From Meconema thalassinum (lineage: Eukaryota > Arthropoda > Insecta > Orthoptera > Tettigoniidae), in NCBI GenBank assembly GCA_946902985.2, contig OX336389.2, forward strand, positions 1,009,453,441 to 1,009,517,440: a stretch of DNA of 64,000 bases, in the 5' to 3' direction. The first letter of the stretch is position 1. Every line of letters starts with the position of its first letter. This document shows, piece by piece, positions 11,112 through 22,339 of the stretch. Position numbers and translations under genes: made by a program. The notes under the pieces were generated by a model, which saw only the letters and a program-made list of their open reading frames with translations, had not been told where the DNA came from and did no database searches.

Positions 11112-12088
11112 TTACGTCATAGCAGAGGGAACGTGACATCCGACGCAGGAAAACGTAGAGAATCTGGCCAGCTTAAACGAGTGAAAGTGAACAGCTGAGC
11201 ACGCAAAACAAAGCAGAGTGTTGGGCAGGGGAGGGGAGGTGAAGGAGCACTGCCGTGGAGTGGCGGAGGTGGGGAAATAAGGGAGGGAAGAAGGGAGATG
11301 AGGGAGGAAAGCCAGCCGCGTAAAGAGAGCATAGGGCGGTTTATTATAACCTTTGTTTGCTGTTATGATAAAATCTGACAAGGTGTCAAATAAAACATTA
11401 GGGTCAAAGCATATTTCATTTAAGTTGGGGGGATTGAAAATTCTCTGTGCGGAGTTAATTTCAATGGACTCTAGGATATTCATTAGGGAACCCTTGTTAA
11501 CATGATGCAGAATTTCGAGGTCATTGTCAATGTTGGTAAATTTATGGTTCATCTCACTCATGTGAGCCATGGCTGAAAATCTCCTGTATTTGGTAGCGTT
11601 GACATGCTCAGAAAATCTGGTAGTAAAACTTCTCCCCGTTTGACCTATGTAGTTGGTTTTGCAGTCATTACAACTTAATTTATAAATACCAGAGGTACTG
11701 TATTTATCTTTGCGGTTCAAAGTGTGCGAATTGAAAAACAAGTTACTATTAGTATGACAGGTTTTATAGGCTATTTTCATATTGCATTTTTTGAAGATGT
11801 TAGTGATACTGTAAACGGAATTGTTAGGATAGGTGAAAACTGCATACAAAGGTTTTTCGGCTTTGTCTGGAATTAGGTGGGTGGCTGGTTTATTTTTAAT
11901 TTTCCTGATGATGTCGTTTACATAGTTCCGATTGAAACGATTAATTTCGGCTATTTGATAAATAATTTTAATTTCTGTATTACGGTCCTGTTTAGAAAGG
12001 GGTAACCTGAGGGCCCTGTTAACAAAACTGAAAAAGGTTGCTTTTTTATGGGAACCTGGATGGGTAGAATCGTGCCTGATAGTGCTGT
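11112..12088 (-). pseudogene. Penelope-like RT C-terminus with GIY-YIG endonuclease, 5'-truncated
   Basis: The minus-strand frame is open from about 12088. It begins in the RT thumb/linker ('KQDRNTEIKIIYQIAEINRF', 'RNYVNDIIRKIKNKPATHLI') and runs into a GIY-YIG nuclease domain: 'SGIYKLSCNDCKTNYIGQTG', 'RSFTTRFSEH', 'AMAHMSEMNHKF', 'LESIEINSAQRIFNPPNLNE'. The GIY and YIG blocks, the arginine block and the late glutamate are all visible. The natural C-terminus is probably near 'SDFIITANKGYN'; the frame reads on into proline-rich 3' sequence up to 11112. The RT catalytic core is missing, so it cannot act alone. The enzyme would nick DNA to prime reverse transcription. Confidence 0.82.
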
Positions 12089-12182
12089 TCAGGCTGCAGC
12101 ATGTCCATTGTTATTGTTACTTCATCCCACTGGCTATGAATCTTCAGTGTCTATGAACCGCAGACTGGTTGTGATGGCTCAC
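12089..12182 (+). mobile_element. 94-bp RTE fragment between two PLE copies
   Basis: The block 'gctgttcaggctgcagcatg' to 'ctggttgtgatggct' is an inverted near-copy of 29480-29575, which belongs to an RTE endonuclease remnant. It separates minus-strand PLE copy 1 from plus-strand PLE copy 2. Confidence 0.75.
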
Positions 12183-12508
12183 AGCAAACAAAGGTTATAA
12201 TAAACCGCCCTAAGCTCTCTTTACGCGGCTGGCTTCCCTCCCTCATCTCCCTTCTTCCCTCCCTTATTTCCCCACCTCCGCCACTCCACGGCAGCGCTCC
12301 TTCACCTCCCCTCCCCTGCCCAACACTCTGCTTTGCTTAGATCATGAATCCAATAGATAGCTGATGACGTCACATTGTTGAAACCAACATCTCAATCAGC
12401 TGACTAAAGGGAACTGCCGGGAACTGCGTATAGTTTAGAGCATTGAAATACTACACGTGATGCTAGAATTGGGCTATTCTATTCTATTCATTACCGTACT
12501 AAGCCAGA

Positions 12509-15500
12509 ATGGTGTATTACTGTGCCGCGTATGGATGTAAGGAGACGTTTAGAAAAGGATCGGGCATTTCTTTCCATAGGTAAGTAAGTTAATTCACTGT
12601 AAAATAACCCTAAAATTCTGACTTCACTACTTGCATTTCTTTACTTTACCTCTTAACTCCGAAACATGAAAGAAAAATAATTTAACAAGGAAATGCTGGA
12701 ATTTATTACAGATTATTAAAAATTACCCTATCCTTTACTCCACTGAACAGGCCTAGGCCTATAAAGCAAAATTAGGACCATCACAACATCAAGGAACCTT
12801 CCTTTTCGTAACTTAAAAAGTTTCCATTCATTCTTATGGTTTAGTCTCTTAAAAATCAATCAATAAATTTATCAATTATCAATGTGTGTCAGTTATTTTT
12901 CTATATCAGGCTTTTAATTTATTTTAGCTTCCCAGTGGATGGTATCAGAAAGAAGCAATGGATTCATGCTTTAAGGAGAGAAAATTTCAATCCCAGCAAA
13001 GGTTCTCGAATATGCTCCAAACATTTTTCCACAGAATCTTTCGATACTGAAGCATTTGGTGTTGGTGCAAAACTGAAGCAAAATGCAGTACCTTCCATCT
13101 TCAATTTTCCACCCCACCTGATGCCAGCTCAGAGGAAGAGGAAATCTCCTGTCAAGAGGAAGCTTACGATGGAACCTGTTGCATCTACAAGTTCTGAGTA
13201 AGTAGCTTTTTCTTTCAGTTCATTTCATTGAAAATAAAATATAGGCCTATATAGTTTATTTTCAGTAACATGACATCTGTAATCTAATAACATTCCAATC
13301 AGAATATAATATATTATTATTATATTCAGATTGGAATGTTATACTGTAGATTACAGATGTCATGTTCTATTATATTATATTCAGATTGGAATGTTATACT
13401 GTAGATTACAGATGTCATGTTACTTCTTTCATATATCACACATACCATGACAGACTTTTTGCTTATATTTTCATTTCTTTATTTTAGTGCCCTTTCGGAA
13501 GAGAATGAATCTCCACCAAAAAGGAGCAGAACTTTCAGAAAAAGTTATGTTGGCGATTATACTGCACAGATGGTTAAGTCCCCAACTAAAGCTACAGCTT
13601 TCATGATGGCAGCCAAGGAGGCAGTTGACAAGGCAAAGAAAAAACTTTGGATAGAAAGACAAAAATTAAACCGTGCTGCTCGTAAATTGGAGAGTGGTAA
13701 GGCTGTTATAAATCACCTTAAGGAGCAAATGATGGTGACTGATGATGCTGCCTACACTCTTGAGGTAACGCAATAGTCATGTTAAGTAATGACAAGATTT
13801 TTTTCAATTATATTGCTTTATCTATGTTTTAAGCATTATAAGTACTGGGATCTATGTTTTTGCATTAGAAATACTGACATAAGTTCTGTTTTAGTCAACT
13901 ATTTCATAACTGTTAACAATACATGGACTATTGTCATTTCATTTGAGATCTAAAAGTAATATTTATTTGTAACTGTGACAACTAGAACATGGTTATGAAG
14001 AAAATTATTTGTCCATGATTGAAACCAATCAGAATACACATTTTTTTCAGAAATTTCTTTCTCCCGCTGCTGCTCAACTTCTGATGAAAACAAAGGATGG
14101 TGATACAAGAACTGCATATCCTCCAGAGTTACGCAAATTTGCCCTGACATTGAATTTCTATTCAGGTCGAGCATATAATTACCTCAGGGAAGTATTCCCT
14201 CATGGTTTACCACATCCGAGCACATTGCGTAAGTGGTACCAGTCAGTGGATGGTAAGCCAGGTTTTAGTACTGAGGCCAAGACAGCTCTCATTCTTAAAG
14301 GGAAGGAAATGGCCATCAAAGGAATGAATGTGCATGAATGGAAATGGAAATGGATGAAATATGCATCAAGAAGCATGTAGAGTTTAATGGCAAAAACTTT
14401 GTTGGGTATGTGAGTTGTGGCCATGAATTAGAAGAAGACCAGGATTTACCAATAGCCAGGGAAGCTTTAGTGTTTATGGTTGTTTCCCTGAATGGACACT
14501 GGAAGATTCCAGTGGGCTATTTCCTCATAAGCGGGCTAAGTGGTACAGAGAAGGCAAACTTAGTGACTGAATGCCTGAGTTTTTTAAATGATTTGAATGT
14601 TATAGTTGTGTCCTTAACTTTTGATGGTGCTACTTCGAATATTTCAATGGCTCGCTGTTTGGGAGCTTCTTTTGACGAAGAAAATATAGTGAACTGGTTC
14701 ACGAATCCTTCTAATGGGTCTAGAGTGTTCATCTTATTAGATGCGTGCCACAGTATAAAATTGGTAAGAAATGCTTTTGGGTGTAAAAAAATGTTTACCA
14801 GGAATGGCAAAGTCATAGACTGGAGATATTTAGAAGAACTGGAGAAGCTGCAACACAGTGAAGGTCTTCATTTAGGGATGAAGCTTACGAAGAGGCATAT
14901 CAACTGGCAAAAGGAACCCATGAAGGTGAATCTTGCCTCACAGTTGTTCAGTGAAAGTGTTGCATGTGCACTGACATATTGTGATAAAGACTTGAATCTG
15001 CCCCAATTTAAAGGATGTGAGGAAACTGTGGAATTCATTAGAATTATGAATAATGTTTTCGATATCCTACATAGCCGAAACCTGTGTGCTAAGGGGTGGA
15101 AGAGACCACTGACAGCGGATAACATTGAAGGTGTGAGAATTTATGTTCAGGAGGCTATTCAGTACATACTGTCACTCCAAGAGATGTATAGTGGCATCAA
15201 CCTTGTAAAGTGCTCCAGAAAAATTGGTTTCAGTGGACTGGTCATTTGTTTGAAATCGGTGTTGTCAGCGTACGATTTCATACATGAGATGCCTCAAATC
15301 AAAATGAGTTTTCTCCTGACTTATAAGTTGAGTCAAGATCATCTGGAAGTGTTCTTCAGTGCTGTAAGGAGACATGGTGGCCATAACAATAACCCCACAG
15401 CGAGACAATTTGAAGCAGCATACAAACGGCTGTTGCTGCACATTCAGATAGGGACTACAACCAGTGCCAACTGCTCTGCTGTAGATCCAACTATCATACT

Positions 15501-16095
15501 CAACACTAGGGACTGCACTCAGATGACTGATATTTCTCTTGCAATCCCCAACAATTCAGATGTGGCATTTATTAGCCATGACCATGACTATATCCCAGAT
15601 CCAACCAAACTAACGTTGTATGTTGAAGATGTAGTGAAATATATAGCTGGTTTTGTTGTGAGAAGGTTGAAAAAGGTGATGAAATGTGACCCTTGTAAAG
15701 CAGTTCTTGATGCACCTCATTCTGGTTCTGCTCTCCTGAATAGGAAAAACAGAGGTGGCCTTTCAATCCCATCACACGATGTAGTTTATTTATGTAGAGA
15801 GGGTGAAAAGGCCTATAGATATTTCCAGGACAAGGTCACAAAATTAATGGACCCTTTTGTCAAGCTTGTGAATGCAGTTCTCAATAACGTTAAAGGAGAG
15901 GTGTTTGAGGAACTTCAGGAACATGTTATAAATTCTCCACCCCTGCAAAATCACATCCAACAGCTCAAGCAAGCTGTTCTGGTCGAGTACTTCAAAGTGA
16001 GGTTCAACCATGAGGCACGACTTCACACCGAGGATCTGTATAGTGTGAGGGTACGAAGCTTCTACACAAAAACAATTCTGTTCAAAAATCAGTAG
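12509..16095 (+). CDS. P-element (THAP9-like) transposase, four exons, one frameshift
   Basis: The exons are 12509-12579, 12928-13197, 13488-13764 and 14051-16095, all with GT/AG borders and matching phases. Exons 1-2 encode a THAP zinc finger (VYYCAAYGC, FPVDGIRKKQW, SRICSKHF), which would bind the element ends. Exon 3 encodes a basic stretch and a helical, probably coiled-coil, region. Exon 4 carries the RNase H-like catalytic domain. The acidic residues are all seen: D in MDEICIKKHV (14353), D in LTFDGATSN (14623) and E in DHLEVFFSAVRR (15346), with LLDACHSIKLVRN between. The total is about 885 residues, close to vertebrate THAP9. One frameshift lies near 14320-14340 in a 'ggaaatggaaatgga' repeat; otherwise the frame is clean. 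The enzyme would cut and paste DNA. Activity would need the shift to be absent or bypassed. Confidence 0.88.
13264..13425 (+). repeat. Inverted and tandem repeat in transposase intron
   Basis: The block 'aacatgacatctgtaatcta' followed by 'ataacattccaatc' (left arm) is answered by 'gattggaatgttatactgta' and 'gattacagatgtcatgtt', which occurs twice (about 13329-13367 and 13383-13421). The RNA could form a hairpin of about 40 bp inside the intron between exons 2 and 3. Confidence 0.85.
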
Positions 16096-16595
16096 GCCTA
16101 ATTCAGAGTTGCATTTGTTATTAATTTACAAGAGGGGCTCCTGGATCTATGAGTATTACAGAACACGACAGCCTCTTTTAACACCAAATATGTAAATAAT
16201 GCTAGTGCCCTACAAGAGAATGGGCAATTCAGGATAATAGGAGGTGAAACATCTACATTGGTATACTGTACGTTGATTCTGTGATTCTTTTAATACCAAA
16301 TATGTAAATAATGCTAGTGCCCTACAAGAGACTGGGCAATTCAGGATAATAGGAGGTGAAACATCTACATTGGTATACTTACTGTATGTTGATTCTGTGA
16401 TTCTTTTACCACCAAATATGTAGATAATGCTAGTGCCCTACAAGAGAGCGGGTAATTCAGGATAATAGGAGGTGAAACATCTGCATTGGCATACTGTACG
16501 TTGATTCTGTGATTCTTTTAATACCAAATATGTAAATAATGCTAGTGCCCTACAAGAGAATGGGCAATTCAGGATAATAGGAGGTGAAACATCTA

Positions 16596-18274
16596 CACTG
16601 ACCGGCAAAAAAAGTGAAACACTTTAACTTTTTATGTAATTTCTTAATTTATTCCACTAAAATGTATCGGTTTTCCAATATTTGCATTATTCATGTAAAT
16701 TTTAGATGGTTGGCTACAGAAAATACCGAAACATGTTTTACAACACGCTTTAACTCACAAATATCGTTACATTTTGCAATTCTTACAATTTTCTATTTTT
16801 TAATAATGTTCTTTTTGGCTGGATTTTATCGAACGTAGTGCCAAACAAAACAGTATTAATGGTTGCACTGCACTGCACGAGAACACTGGTCACTAAAAAT
16901 GAGTGTTTCCACCCTCAGCGTCTATGACAGCTTGTAAACGCTCAGCCATACTGTTCACAACTCGTCGAATGGCATCTGCCGGGATGCGATCCCATTCCTC
17001 CAGCAGCGATGTTCTCAGTTGTGCCAAGGTGGTGTGGTCACGCTGTCTGACATTCCTTCCAAGCATATCCCATTCATGTTCAATGGGGTTCAAGTCAGGA
17101 CTACGAGTTGGCCAGTCCAGGGTTTGAATCCCCACATCCTACAGATATTGTACAGCACAGCGAGCAGTATGAGGGCGGGCATTATCCTGCATCCGCATGC
17201 AATTCTGACCAATGAAAGGCGCAAAGGGCATCACATGGTTCATCAGGATCTCTTCGATGTACCTTTGGGAATTGAGCGTCCCGTGATCGATGCACACCAA
17301 CTCAGTGCGGGCCATAACATTGATGCCACCCCACACCATAACCGAGCCACCTCCAAATGGAGTCCTGGAGAAGAAAGCAACAGGGCTATACCTCTCCCCG
17401 CACCTTCTCCACACTCTTTCTCTTCCATCAGGAGATCTAAGATTAAAACGACTCTCGTCAGTGAAGAGAACAGAGGCCCACTGCTCGTGGGTCCATCCCA
17501 GATGCTGCCTTGCGAAGCGAAGACGCGCCTCTCTGTAATGTCGTTCGAGTGCGGGTCCACGTGCAGGTCTCCTGGACGGAGGATGAGCTTCTTCAAACCT
17601 TCTTCTTACTGCTCGCTCACTCACTCTCACATTTCTGACATTTTCCAGTTGTTTTCGTGCATGGACTGCTGTGGTATGGTGATCACGCAGAACTTGCAGG
17701 GTGAGAAATCTGTCATCCCTGGCACTTGTGCTTCTTCTACGGCCTGACCCTTGTCTCCTGTCGTAAGTTTGGAGTTCTCTGTAACATTGCAATGCACGGT
17801 GAATGCTACCAAGAGATGATCCAATGACCCTCAGCAACATAACGGAAGCTGTGGCCATCCTCCAACAATGCAACTGACTGTGCAGCTCCTTCACGATTAA
17901 GAGGCATGTTTTAGTGTGAACTGCACATGGATAACTTGCTAAAATGTGTGAAAATGGTTCACACGTGTTCAACAAATGCCAGTTGTTATCCCTAGAACAA
18001 CAATAAGCGAGCGGCAACACTCATAAACCTTAAACGCTTACAGTGCGCTTCCCGCCATCAAGCCATTAAGATAGGCTCCTCAAAGATTGGGGGGAAATTG
18101 GTGGTAGTAAACCAACCTAAGAAATGTCATATTATCAATTTCTACTCACGGATGTTTCAGATGTTTGTTCTAATGCGTGGAAAGCTTTTAAAATGTGATT
18201 ACATCTTTTTCATGGCTAATTTTATACTATTTATATTACTTTCTTAACTGTTCCACTTTTTTTGCCGGTCAGTG
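16596..18274 (-). mobile_element. Tc1-family transposon
   Basis: The element is flanked by TA on both sides. Its terminal inverted repeats open cactgaccggcaaaaaaagt, and about 25 of the first 26 bases match between the ends. It is inserted in one unit of the 113-bp array and encodes a minus-strand DD34E transposase with two lesions. The length of 1679 bp is normal for the family. Confidence 0.93.
16893..17870 (-). pseudogene. Tc1-family DD34E transposase, broken
   Basis: Reading the minus strand, a helix-turn-helix region (near 17870-17720) is followed by 'RRQGSGRRRSTSARDDRFLT'. The catalytic domain has D in VLFTDESRFN, D in MQDNARPHTA and E in SPDLNPIEHEWD, with exactly 34 positions between the last two. 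'GGGSVMVWGGI' is also present. A TAG at 17139-17141 lies between the second D and the E. The N-terminal helix-turn-helix appears shifted near 17825, where 'VALLEDGHSFRYVAE' would lie in another frame. The enzyme would move the element to TA sites, but this copy is defective. Confidence 0.88.
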
Positions 18275-18769
18275 TACTTTGGTATACTGTATGTTGATTC
18301 TGTGATTCTTTTACCACCAAATATGTAAATAATGCTAGTGCCCTACAAGAGAACGGGTAATTCAGGATAATAGGAGGTGAAACATCTACATTGCTATACT
18401 GTATGTTGATTCTGTGATTCTTTTACCACCAAATATGTAAATAATGCTAGTGCCCTACAAGAGAATGGGTAGTTCAGGATAATAGGAGGTGAAACATCTA
18501 CATTGGTATACTGTATGTTGATTCTGTGATTCTTTTACCACCAAATATGTAAATAATGCTAGTGCCCTACAAGAGAATGGGTAGTTCAGGATAATAGGAG
18601 GTGAAACATCTACATTGGTATATTGTACGTTGATTCTGTGATTCTTTTAACACCAAATATGTAAATAATGCTAGTGCCCTACAAGAGAATGAGTAGTTCA
18701 GGATAATAGGAGGTGAAACATCTACATTGGTATACTGTACGTTGATTCTGTGATTGTCTGACAGTGTTG

Positions 18770-19692
18770 GTATAAAATATTTATATATTGCTATCTACAA
18801 TGAGAAATGTTCAGAATAACATCTGAGGAAAATCGTCTTTGTGGAAAGTACAGTGCTTCGCTCATTCTTTATGGCTCATCAAGTTTGTTTCGTGGGCAGA
18901 GTGAATGCTGTGGGAATGAACCAAGGACACATGGTTTTGACAGTCTATTTGATGTGGAGAAAGACTCACCCTTGCGCATGTACAATTAGTGATTTCAATT
19001 AAGTGTGATCTTTTCATTGTACTGTCAAATTGACAATGATTCTTCACTTGTTTGTTGTCAATTACATATAGGGTAGACCTATGTTTTCATTGCTTTTGGA
19101 TGAGTAGTTTTGTTTCAGCAACCTATAGCTTTAAGGCATGCTAAAAATCGTTTACATTTTGCATTGTGCTATTATTTTGAGGATATGTAGAAACCCTTGT
19201 TTGTTATTGCTAATGTTGGATTGTAAACCATTTTGCATGGGTGGGTTAAATGAATGGCCTGGCGAATGCACATGTCTATTTCCTGTAGTCGCTCAGAATA
19301 CGGGCTTCAACTGAAATATATCTACTTCTTTTTCGGAGAGATCTTTTTAAGACAGTATCTATTGAGGTATAATTAAGCCCACATATTCCTGGCAGCATAT
19401 GTCTGTATTGGACTACCCGTTTGAGTGGCAAAAAAAATGGAGGTTTTGATAAATTTTGTCAGTTTTAAATGAAACGTATTTTTGTTCTGTCATTTTGGGA
19501 GGACTAACATAAAATCTGGATTGAATGTGGAGTAGTGCTTGTTCGATAGTACATCTCTTATAATTTCTCCCTTCACTTGTGTGTCCAGGTTATTTTCAGT
19601 TGTGTTGGCTATTTCTATTATTAGATGTGAGAAGAGCATAACACACATATACAATGCCCTCTTTCCATATTTCAATAGGTTAACCAGGGAAT
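18770..19692. other. Unclassified P element interior
   Basis: No coding or repeat signature was recognised in this AT-rich stretch. Confidence 0.4.
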
Positions 19693-19712
19693 GATGGTAT
19701 ATTGGCTTTCAC

Positions 19713-19944
19713 GGCCAGTGAATTAAAATTCAGCAATTCTTCTAGGTTTGTGCCGTGTCTTGTGTGGGGTTTCGCCTAGGACACCAAGCTGGCTCATCGG
19801 CGGGCTCTTGGTGTCTCCGCCCGGACCCCCACAGGAGTGAAGAACTGCGCGCCACCTCCCTTTATATTAGGTGCAACTGCACCACTTGACTGCGAGAACT
19901 AAAAGCTCAAGCAGCCTTAACCTCCCTATGAAGGCTTCCAAAAA
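19713..19944. mobile_element. Insertion flanked by a 20-bp perfect direct repeat
   Basis: gatggtatattggctttcac occurs at 19693-19712 and again at 19945-19964, with 'gcca' following one base later in both. Between them lie about 230 bp containing 'ggtttcgcctaggacaccaa'. The layout suggests a retroposed insertion with a long target duplication, but no family was recognised. Confidence 0.55.
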
Positions 19945-20019
19945 GATGGTATATTGGCTTTCACAGCCATACTAATAACCTATATGGGTGCATTACGGTA
20001 TACGCTATGACTTCAATTT

Positions 20020-20290
20020 CGTTGCTGAACTGTATAGTGTGAGGGTACGAAGCTTCTACACAAAAACAATTGTTCAAAAATCAGTAGGCCTATTTCAGAG
20101 TTCAATTTCGTTGCTGAACTGTATAGTGTGAGGGTACGAAGCTTCTACACAAAAACAATTGTTCAAATATCAGTAGGCCTATTTCAGAGTTCAATTTTGT
20201 TGCTGAACTGTATAGTGTGAGGGTACAAAGCTTCTACACAAAAACGATTGTTCGAAAATCAGTAGGCCTATTTCAGAGTTGGATTTGTTA
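20020..20290 (+). repeat. Three tandem copies (about 88 bp) of the transposase 3' end
   Basis: Each unit contains 'ctgtatagtgtgagggtacg', 'aagcttctacacaaaaacaa' and 'cagtaggcctatttcagagt'. The same sequence covers the last codons and stop of the transposase (16037-16120). The third unit runs on into the normal downstream sequence. Confidence 0.9.
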
Positions 20291-20437
20291 CTAATTTAAA
20301 AGAGGACTCCTGGATGTACGAGTATTACGGAACACGACAGCCACATTTAACGTCAAGTATGTTACATCCTTACCTTTGCTACCTTCCGGTATGTAAAAAA
20401 ACATGCGATGCTTTTCCCAATGTCGTATAAATTACGA

Positions 20438-20751
20438 GCCGACCCCGTGGTGTTGGGGTAGCGCGCCTGCCTCTCACCCGGAGGCCCCGGGTTCGATTCC
20501 CGGCTCAGTCAGGGATTTTAAAACTGATGTGAGGGTTGGAACGGGGTGCACTCAGCCTCGTGAGGACAATTGAGTATCTGTCTGACGGTGAGGCAGCGCA
20601 CCGATCACGAAAACCAAGATTAATGGCTGAGGGGATCCGATGCGCTGATCACACGTCATCCCAATATCTGCAGGCCAAATGGCTGGGCAGCGGTCGCTTG
20701 GTCGGCCTAGGTCCTTCATGGGCTGTATAGTGCCAGGGGTTGTTTTTTTTT
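20438..20751 (+). mobile_element. tRNA-derived SINE (tRNA-Glu-like head)
   Basis: The head contains an A-box-like region and the B box gggttcgattccc, with a CTC anticodon-like loop in 'gcctctcacccg'. It ends in T9. It is flanked by GTATAAATTACGA (20425-20437) and GTATACATTATGA (20752-20764), a 13-bp duplication with two differences. The duplicate P element end at 22150-22180 lacks the insert. Confidence 0.85.
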
Positions 20752-20954
20752 GTATACATTATGAAAATGTGTGTTAAAACCCTCATTAAAAAGCATTTCC
20801 CCACCTACTCCTATCACCTTCCATTACAAGTTCCTCTGTTTACCCTTTAGTCAGCTGATCGAGATGTTGGTTTCACGTCACAGTACAGGCCTTCGATCAT
20901 GTAAATGTAAATGCTAGTATCGCACCTGCACTCACTTCCATGGCCCCCTATTTT

Positions 20955-21035
20955 AAATTTCAATGCCTGGCGAGTGTCATAGTGGGGTATTCCAGGAGGC
21001 CATGGTCAAATACAAGGTATTCTCTGCGTCCCATG
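20955..21035 (+). repeat. Dispersed repeat, inverted copy of 365-445
   Basis: The stretch 'gtcatagtggggtattccag' through 'acaaggtattctctgcg' nearly matches the minus strand of 365-445. The family is unknown. Confidence 0.6.
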
Positions 21036-21838
21036 CGCTCTGTTCAGTACATAAAACTGGTGAAATCTCGACAGATATTTATGAATATTCATGTTCGAAC
21101 ATCAAATAGTTATAATTATCTTCAAACATAAACAGTCGTATGCAACTCGCCTATAATGTTAATTAAGAAACTCGTATGGAAATTATAAAACGAGCGTAGC
21201 GAGTTTTATAAACATACTCTTGTCTCAATTATTGCCATTATAGGCTCGTTGCATAATGTACTATTATGTCCCTATGCTGGATTAAATGTAGTGTGGACTA
21301 CGCAATGCAGTCAATCATGTTCAGTGTCAAATTGCAGGTTATGCTACTGATGTGACGGTGTCGTCTTTGATAATAAATACTCTGAAGTAATATTTGTCAA
21401 CTTATTAAATGTACAGTATGGACAGTGCGTTTGGTAGAGGAAAGTTTGAGATTCTTCTAGGATACATTGCAGCCCCAAATTAGTCAATTCTTCGTAGAAT
21501 TTCAAAGTTCTGGGTTATTTTGTTTCTATGATTCATGGAAACTGGAATTAAAGGGAAACAGTTCATTGCTTGTAATGTTTTCCTTTGTAGCAAATAAAAT
21601 GCATAGTTGTTATAAAGCAATGCTTATTTCCATTTGCCCATGTTTTGTTGACTTCCATAAAATAATGAAGTGGAAAGTAACACTGAATAAGATCTAATAG
21701 CACGATAAAATGTTGTAAAGTAATGTACTAAAATTAGCCAAAATACATTTTTTAATGATGAAAAGTAAATTAGGAAATGATGTAGTAATAGATTGAACTT
21801 GTTTGGAGCTCTCGGGCGTACAATCAAAAATGACCAGC
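21036..21838. other. Unclassified P element interior
   Basis: No gene or repeat family was recognised here. 'taaaacgagcgtagcgagtt' contains a short palindrome near 21187. Confidence 0.35.
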
Positions 21839-22339
21839 TACACAAAACACAATTCTGGTCAGAAATCAGTAGGCCTAATGCAGAGTTGGATTTGTTATTA
21901 ATTATTTACAAGAGGGCGATCTTGGATGTATGAGTATTACGGAACACGACAGCCACTTTTTACACAAACACAATTCTGTTAAAAAATCAGTAGGCCTAAT
22001 TCAGAGGTAGATTTGTTATTAATTATTTTACAAGAGGGGATCCTCGATGTATGAGTATTACGGAACACTACAGCCACTTTTAACACCAAATATGTTACAT
22101 TCTTAACCTTTGCTACCTTCCGGTACGTAAAGAACTATGCGATGCTTTTCCCAATGTCATATAAATTACGAAAATGTGTGTTTAAACCCTCATTAAGAAT
22201 CATTTCCCCACCTTCTCCTATCACCTTCCATTGCGATTTCCTCTGTTTTCCCTTTAATCAGCTGATGGAGATGTTGGTTTCACGTCACAGTACAGGCGCA
22301 GTGTGGCAATGCGCACTCCTATTGTATTTATGCTCGAAG
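21838..22339 (+). repeat. Second duplicate of the P element 3' end
   Basis: Two partial copies of 'cagtaggcctaattcagag' and 'gtatgagtattacggaacac' are followed by 'ctttgctaccttccggta' and the subterminal block before the right TIR. It parallels 20260-20890, so the 3' terminal region has been duplicated over about 1.5 kb. Confidence 0.8.

Larger units (their letters stand above)
5486..12088 (-). mobile_element. Penelope-like element copy 1 (minus), split by a 4.9-kb insert
   Basis: Reading the minus strand, 12088-10824 holds the end of the RT/GIY-YIG protein and the start of its 3' region, and 5917-5486 holds the distal 3' region. The second PLE copy in this window (plus strand) has the same sequences joined without this insert ('ccttcgtatgaagtcaacaa' at 28811-28830), which proves the interruption. 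The element is 5'-truncated at 12088, where 94 bp of RTE sequence begins. The distal part carries a hammerhead-like core. PLEs are retroelements of eukaryotes with a telomerase-like RT and usually a GIY-YIG endonuclease. Confidence 0.75.
16170..18765 (+). repeat. Tandem array of about 113-bp units in the P element 3' region
   Basis: Eight units carry 'ccaaatatgtaaataatgct', 'agtgccctacaagaga', 'aggataataggaggtgaaac' and 'gttgattctgtgattctttt'. Units begin near 16182, 16296, 16412, 16524, 18317, 18430, 18543 and 18655. A Tc1 element splits the array at 16596-18274. Neighbouring units differ by few bases. Confidence 0.9.
12336..22339 (+). mobile_element. P element, 10.0 kb, with TIRs and 8-bp target duplication
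   Basis: The element interrupts PLE copy 2. It is flanked by CTGCTTTG (12328-12335 and 22340-22347), the 8-bp duplication typical of P elements. Its termini are inverted: CTTAGATCATGAATCCAATA against CTTCGAGCATAAATACAATA, about 16 of 20 matching. A subterminal inverted block also pairs ('gaaaccaacatctcaatcag' near 12380 with 'gatggagatgttggtttcac' near 22264). The element holds a four-exon transposase, then about 6 kb of 3' sequence grown by tandem repeats, a Tc1 insertion and a SINE. Most P elements are about 3 kb, so this one is unusually large. Confidence 0.85.

Noticed and set aside
17019..17747. Plus-strand 242-codon frame
   Set aside because: It is antisense to the Tc1 transposase, whose DD34E signature is on the minus strand.
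16170..18765. Regular repeats that might suggest a CRISPR array
   Set aside because: The 113-bp units are head-to-tail copies without unique spacers, in a eukaryotic transposon.
20455..20520. Candidate tRNA gene
   Set aside because: The tRNA-like A and B boxes belong to the head of a SINE with target duplications and a tail. The cloverleaf 3' half is not followed by a normal terminator. The same holds for heads at 49800-49869, 58630-58698 and 63330-63400.
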